DNA of 64,000 nt from Granulicella mallensis MP5ACTX8. Lineage in GTDB: Bacteria; Acidobacteriota; Terriglobia; Terriglobales; Acidobacteriaceae. How positions within the stretch are numbered: the stretch's first letter is position 1; every line of letters starts with the position of its first letter. The stretch covers positions 3,162,001 to 3,226,000 of the forward strand of contig NC_016631.1 in assembly GCF_000178955.2 (NCBI RefSeq), read 5' to 3'. Below the pieces are notes generated by a model. That model worked only from the letters and a program-made list of their open reading frames with translations. It searched no databases and was not told the DNA's origin. Shown piece after piece: positions 61,039 to 64,000 of the stretch. Position numbers and translations under genes: made by a program.

Positions 61039-62946
61039 GTGAGTCCCAGACGTACATTGTTTTGTTTGATGGCGGCATCTTTGATGCTGGCCCTTCCGGG
61101 CGCAGGCCTTGCACAGCAAAGCTCCAGCGCCGAGATTTCAGGCTCCAGCAAAGACTTTGCGCTGACCCCGCCGGTCAGTGGATTTTTCCATGCTCCTACC
61201 GGCACACAGTCATACATCGCATCGGCACGCTATACAGCTCCGCCATCGACCGCCACGAATGACGTGACCTCAGCAGATGCCGGGAGCCGCGACGGTCGCG
61301 TCATTGATCCGGATGCTAACGACAACTACGAAGACAGGATCGGCTCCACCAACGTTCCGATGGATAGCTGGATCTACCCTGCTCTAGAACGGCTTAGCTC
61401 CATGGGCCTGATCCCCTTCCAGAGTGTCGCCATCCGTCCTTGGACTCGACAAGAGTGCCGCCGGCAAGTGCAGCAGGCGAAAGATATTCTGCTTGGCATT
61501 CATGGACACTATTACGACGTCAGCGACAGCATTAAGCTGGAAGCCGAAAATCTTATTCCTGAACTCGACAGCGCCCTGCAGGAGCCAAATGAGTCCTCAG
61601 AGGCTGTATTAGAATCCGGCTATGCTCGTGAGGGCACGATTGCCGGACCTGCGCTGACTGACGGCTTCCATTTCGGGCAAACGTGGCGGAACGATTACGG
61701 GCGTCCACTCGGACGCGGCAATAGCACCATTGCGGGTTTCTCTGTACGCGCCGTGCACGGGCATTTTTTCTTCTTCGACCGGCAGGAGTTACAACAGGCT
61801 CCCACGACACCGGCAATCACAGCGGCAGATTCAGCGCTCTTTTACAGTTTGGATGATACCCCCTTTGGAGTTATCTCGAATGCTCCTCCCATTCCAGTAA
61901 GCCCCGCTCTTCCAGCCTATGTACGTCAGCGGCCACTGGAACTGTATGCCGGGGCTGCCTTCGGTGGATTTGCTCTGTCATTTGGCAAGCAGGAGCTCTT
62001 CTGGGGACCAACAACCATGGGTCCCCTGTCCTTTTCGAGCAATGCGGAACCAACCTATAACCTGCAGTTGGTTGCAACCCGTCCCCATCCCTTTCCCATC
62101 TTCCCAACCCTGGGCACTTATCGTTTTGACCTGGTCTTTGGAAAGCTTTCCGGACATCACTCTCCAGCGCGCCCCTACTTCAATGGCGAGAAGGCAGACT
62201 TCACATTCGGACGTACGTTCGAAATGAGTTTTACGCGTTGGTCCATCTTATGGGGGGTGGGTCACCCTATGACCCTGGGGAGTCTCAAAACAAATCTATT
62301 TAGTGAAAACTCAACAGGCTGTGGCTTCGGCTATGGGGACCGATGCGATCCAGGAGATCGGAAATCTGGATTTGATTTTCGGTTGCATGTACCCGGATTA
62401 CGGAATTATGTGACGCTTTACGCAGATTCCTATGCCGACGACGAACCGAGCCCGATCGACGCCCCACGGCGTGTGGTCTGGCATCCCGGCATTTATCTTC
62501 CGCGCCTTCCTTATCTCCCACATATGGATTTTCGTTTCGAAGCAGCCAGCTCTGAGGAACTCAGCCAGGACGAAGGCGGCACTCGCGATTTCATCAATAA
62601 TCAGTACCGCGACGGCAATACCAACAAAGGATTCCTCCTGGGCAATGCGGTCGGGCGCGATGCGCGCGCACTTGAAGGCCGTACAGGTTACTGGTTTTCA
62701 GCTCGCACTCGAGTCGAAGCCGGCTATCGGCAAACAAAAACTGGCACACAGTATCTTTCCGGGGGAGGCACCACCACAGATGGCTTTCTCAATGCCTCTT
62801 ATGCCTTCAATCGGGAATGGTCCCTCCAGGTATTTACCCAATATGAACGCTTCCTGATTCCCGCTTATATGCCTGGGTCTCAGCACAACACCAGCGGCTG
62901 GTTCCAAATTACCTGGGATCCATCGCGTTCTATCTTTTCTCACTAA
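61039..62946 (+). CDS. Wzi-like capsule assembly outer-membrane protein (copy 2)
   Basis: A 635-residue exported protein with a signal peptide (MLALPGAGLAQQ). MDSWIYPALERLSSMGL and RPWTRQECRRQVQQ match the Wzi N-terminal signature; ELFWGPTTMGPLSFSSN, PRRVVWHPGIYLPRLPYLP and NTNKGFLLGNAVGRDARA fit barrel strands. It is homologous along its length to the copy at 9502-11379. The GTG at 61039 follows GAGGAAC. It lies 81 bases after the Wza-like gene, forming an export/anchoring pair, and converges with the acyltransferase gene. Confidence 0.8.
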   Translation: MSPRRTLFCLMAASLMLALPGAGLAQQSSSAEISGSSKDFALTPPVSGFFHAPTGTQSYIASARYTAPPSTATNDVTSADAGSRDGRVIDPDANDNYEDRIGSTNVPMDSWIYPALERLSSMGLIPFQSVAIRPWTRQECRRQVQQAKDILLGIHGHYYDVSDSIKLEAENLIPELDSALQEPNESSEAVLESGYAREGTIAGPALTDGFHFGQTWRNDYGRPLGRGNSTIAGFSVRAVHGHFFFFDRQELQQAPTTPAITAADSALFYSLDDTPFGVISNAPPIPVSPALPAYVRQRPLELYAGAAFGGFALSFGKQELFWGPTTMGPLSFSSNAEPTYNLQLVATRPHPFPIFPTLGTYRFDLVFGKLSGHHSPARPYFNGEKADFTFGRTFEMSFTRWSILWGVGHPMTLGSLKTNLFSENSTGCGFGYGDRCDPGDRKSGFDFRLHVPGLRNYVTLYADSYADDEPSPIDAPRRVVWHPGIYLPRLPYLPHMDFRFEAASSEELSQDEGGTRDFINNQYRDGNTNKGFLLGNAVGRDARALEGRTGYWFSARTRVEAGYRQTKTGTQYLSGGGTTTDGFLNASYAFNREWSLQVFTQYERFLIPAYMPGSQHNTSGWFQITWDPSRSIFSH

Positions 62947-62961
62947 CTCCTAATGAATACC

Positions 62962-64000
62962 TCAACCCCTGGAGCGTAAATACGCTCGCACGGGCTTGTC
63001 GTATGCAACCATGACCAGGCATGCAAATGCCACCATCGTTACGACTCCGCAGGTCACGTCTAACGCCAGCGCCGGCCCGCCCGTCGCCAGTTTGTGCTTC
63101 TCGGCAAAGTCTCCCCAGATCCAGATCACCGAGTAATGCGTCATATACAACGGATACGACAAGTCTCCCGAAAACCGGCACAACCGCTCCACCTTCGGGG
63201 CTACCGTCGCCCCCGCGCCTAGCGCTACCAGCAGCTGGAAATACACCACAATCACCGCCACCTCCCGTATCCATCCACCGTGCGCATAAGGCATCACCAG
63301 TGCCAGCAATAGCAAGACACTCAACGCGCCAAAGCCCAGCCGCGTCCGCAGCCGCCACCCCATCCGGTACACCAGCAGCCCTGCCATAAACGAGAAGGCC
63401 ACCCGCGCTCCGCCGTCCCAAAAGTTCCGCGCACTCCATCCACCCGCTAAGTTTCCAGCCCGATACCCCGCCCAACATAACAGCACTGCCGCCACGACCG
63501 TGAGCACTGCCAGCACTCCACGCTTCACCCGGTACAGCGCCAGAGCAAACACCACGTTGGCCACATACTCCCAAAATAAGGACCACGCCGGAGCATTCAG
63601 GCTGAACAGGTTCTGACTCCGCTCCTTCATCACCCCATACGGAATCAGCAGCAGCGACGCCACAAACATTAGTGCCACCTTGCCCAGTCCATATCCCGGC
63701 GTAATCCCAAACGGATTGGCATAGAACGCGAGCAGCCCCAGCACCGTCCCTAACACCACCAGTGGATGCAGCCGGATCAGCCGTGCCTTCAGGAAGCTCA
63801 GGAGACCCATCGTTTTCAGGCGGTCATCATACGCATACCCCATCACAAAGCCCGAGAGGCAAAAGAAAAAATCCACCGCCAGAAAGCCATGCCCAATCCA
63901 AAGCTTGCTGTAGTTCCAAATCACCATTTCCAGAAAGTGGAAGGTCACCACCCCCACAGCCGCCACGCCGCGTAACCCATCCAACACTACAAAATGGGGC
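62962..64000 (-). CDS. Acyltransferase family 3 protein (partial, runs off right edge)
   Basis: At least 345 residues of a membrane acyltransferase-3 enzyme. The frame stays open to the right edge (HFVVLDGLRGVAAV), so the GTG at 63987 is probably internal and the true start lies outside the window. VLDGLRG, the His-bearing THFLEMV-like segment, FLAVDFFFCLSGFVM, RLIRLHPLVVLGTV and about 10 membrane segments are present, with a YPLYMTHYSVIW motif near the end. It may acetylate the exported polysaccharide. It closely resembles the left-edge acyltransferase. Confidence 0.88.
   Translation of the reverse strand, partial: PHFVVLDGLRGVAAVGVVTFHFLEMVIWNYSKLWIGHGFLAVDFFFCLSGFVMGYAYDDRLKTMGLLSFLKARLIRLHPLVVLGTVLGLLAFYANPFGITPGYGLGKVALMFVASLLLIPYGVMKERSQNLFSLNAPAWSLFWEYVANVVFALALYRVKRGVLAVLTVVAAVLLCWAGYRAGNLAGGWSARNFWDGGARVAFSFMAGLLVYRMGWRLRTRLGFGALSVLLLLALVMPYAHGGWIREVAVIVVYFQLLVALGAGATVAPKVERLCRFSGDLSYPLYMTHYSVIWIWGDFAEKHKLATGGPALALDVTCGVVTMVAFACLVMVAYDKPVRAYLRSRG

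Noticed and set aside
1..64000. CRISPR array or rRNA genes
   Set aside because: No regularly spaced direct repeats with unique spacers and no rRNA sequence were seen.

Overview
This window reads as a chromosomal segment of a soil-type Acidobacteriota, most likely class Terriglobia (Granulicella/Edaphobacter/Terriglobus-like). The assignment rests on gene content, not on a search: an Oar-like TonB-dependent receptor with an N-terminal carboxypeptidase-regulatory domain, tandem DUF507 genes, a hopanoid HpnJ/HpnD pair, a serine-palmitoyltransferase-like gene, a pqqABCDE operon and repeated intergenic inverted repeats. No rRNA, CRISPR array or intact insertion sequence was found. Two tRNA genes are present (Ser-TGA and Glu-CTC).

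Layout. 1-11.4 kb is a cell-surface polysaccharide region: a partial acyltransferase, a serine-recombinase relic, a GtrB-like glycosyltransferase, and a minus-strand block of Wzi-like outer-membrane protein, beta-helix exoprotein, beta-propeller exoprotein and Wzx-like flippase. 11.7-14.3 kb holds tRNA-Ser with a duplicated 3' end and a heptaheme cytochrome-TPR fusion. 14.7-19.4 kb pairs a large TonB-dependent receptor with a PL5 (AlgL-like) lyase. 19.7-24.2 kb has a GT-C membrane glycosyltransferase and a large exported protein of unknown function. 24.6-27.7 kb is a complete pqqABCDE operon, including a 28-residue PqqA precursor. 27.7-33.4 kb carries an HpaI-type aldolase, a histone-H1-like peptide, a small exported protein, tRNA-Glu, two DUF507 genes, a small acidic protein and recJ.

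33.4-37.1 kb is a periplasmic adaptor / TPR / TolC set without a pump. 37.4-42.3 kb is lipid-related: hpnJ, two half-size EamA/SMR-like membrane proteins, hpnD and a zinc alcohol dehydrogenase. 42.5-44.1 kb is an MlaE/MlaF-type lipid ABC transporter whose ATPase has Ser where the catalytic Walker-B Glu is expected. 45.1-48.9 kb has ACP and KAS genes facing an SDR and an alpha-oxoamine synthase, a set that fits sphingolipid (ceramide-type) synthesis. 49.3-52.4 kb encodes an ABC importer with a fused double permease and no binding protein. 52.9-57.6 kb is the dTDP-L-rhamnose set rfbC / rfbDAB plus a rhamnosyltransferase-like gene. 58.1-64 kb returns to polysaccharide export: a Wza-like SLBB protein with a long Ser-rich insert, a second Wzi paralogue and a second partial acyltransferase.

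Taken together, the genes describe envelope construction: polysaccharide synthesis, export and surface attachment at both ends, with hopanoid, possible sphingolipid and lipid-trafficking genes in the middle. All functional calls come from motifs read by eye. No alignment or database search was run.
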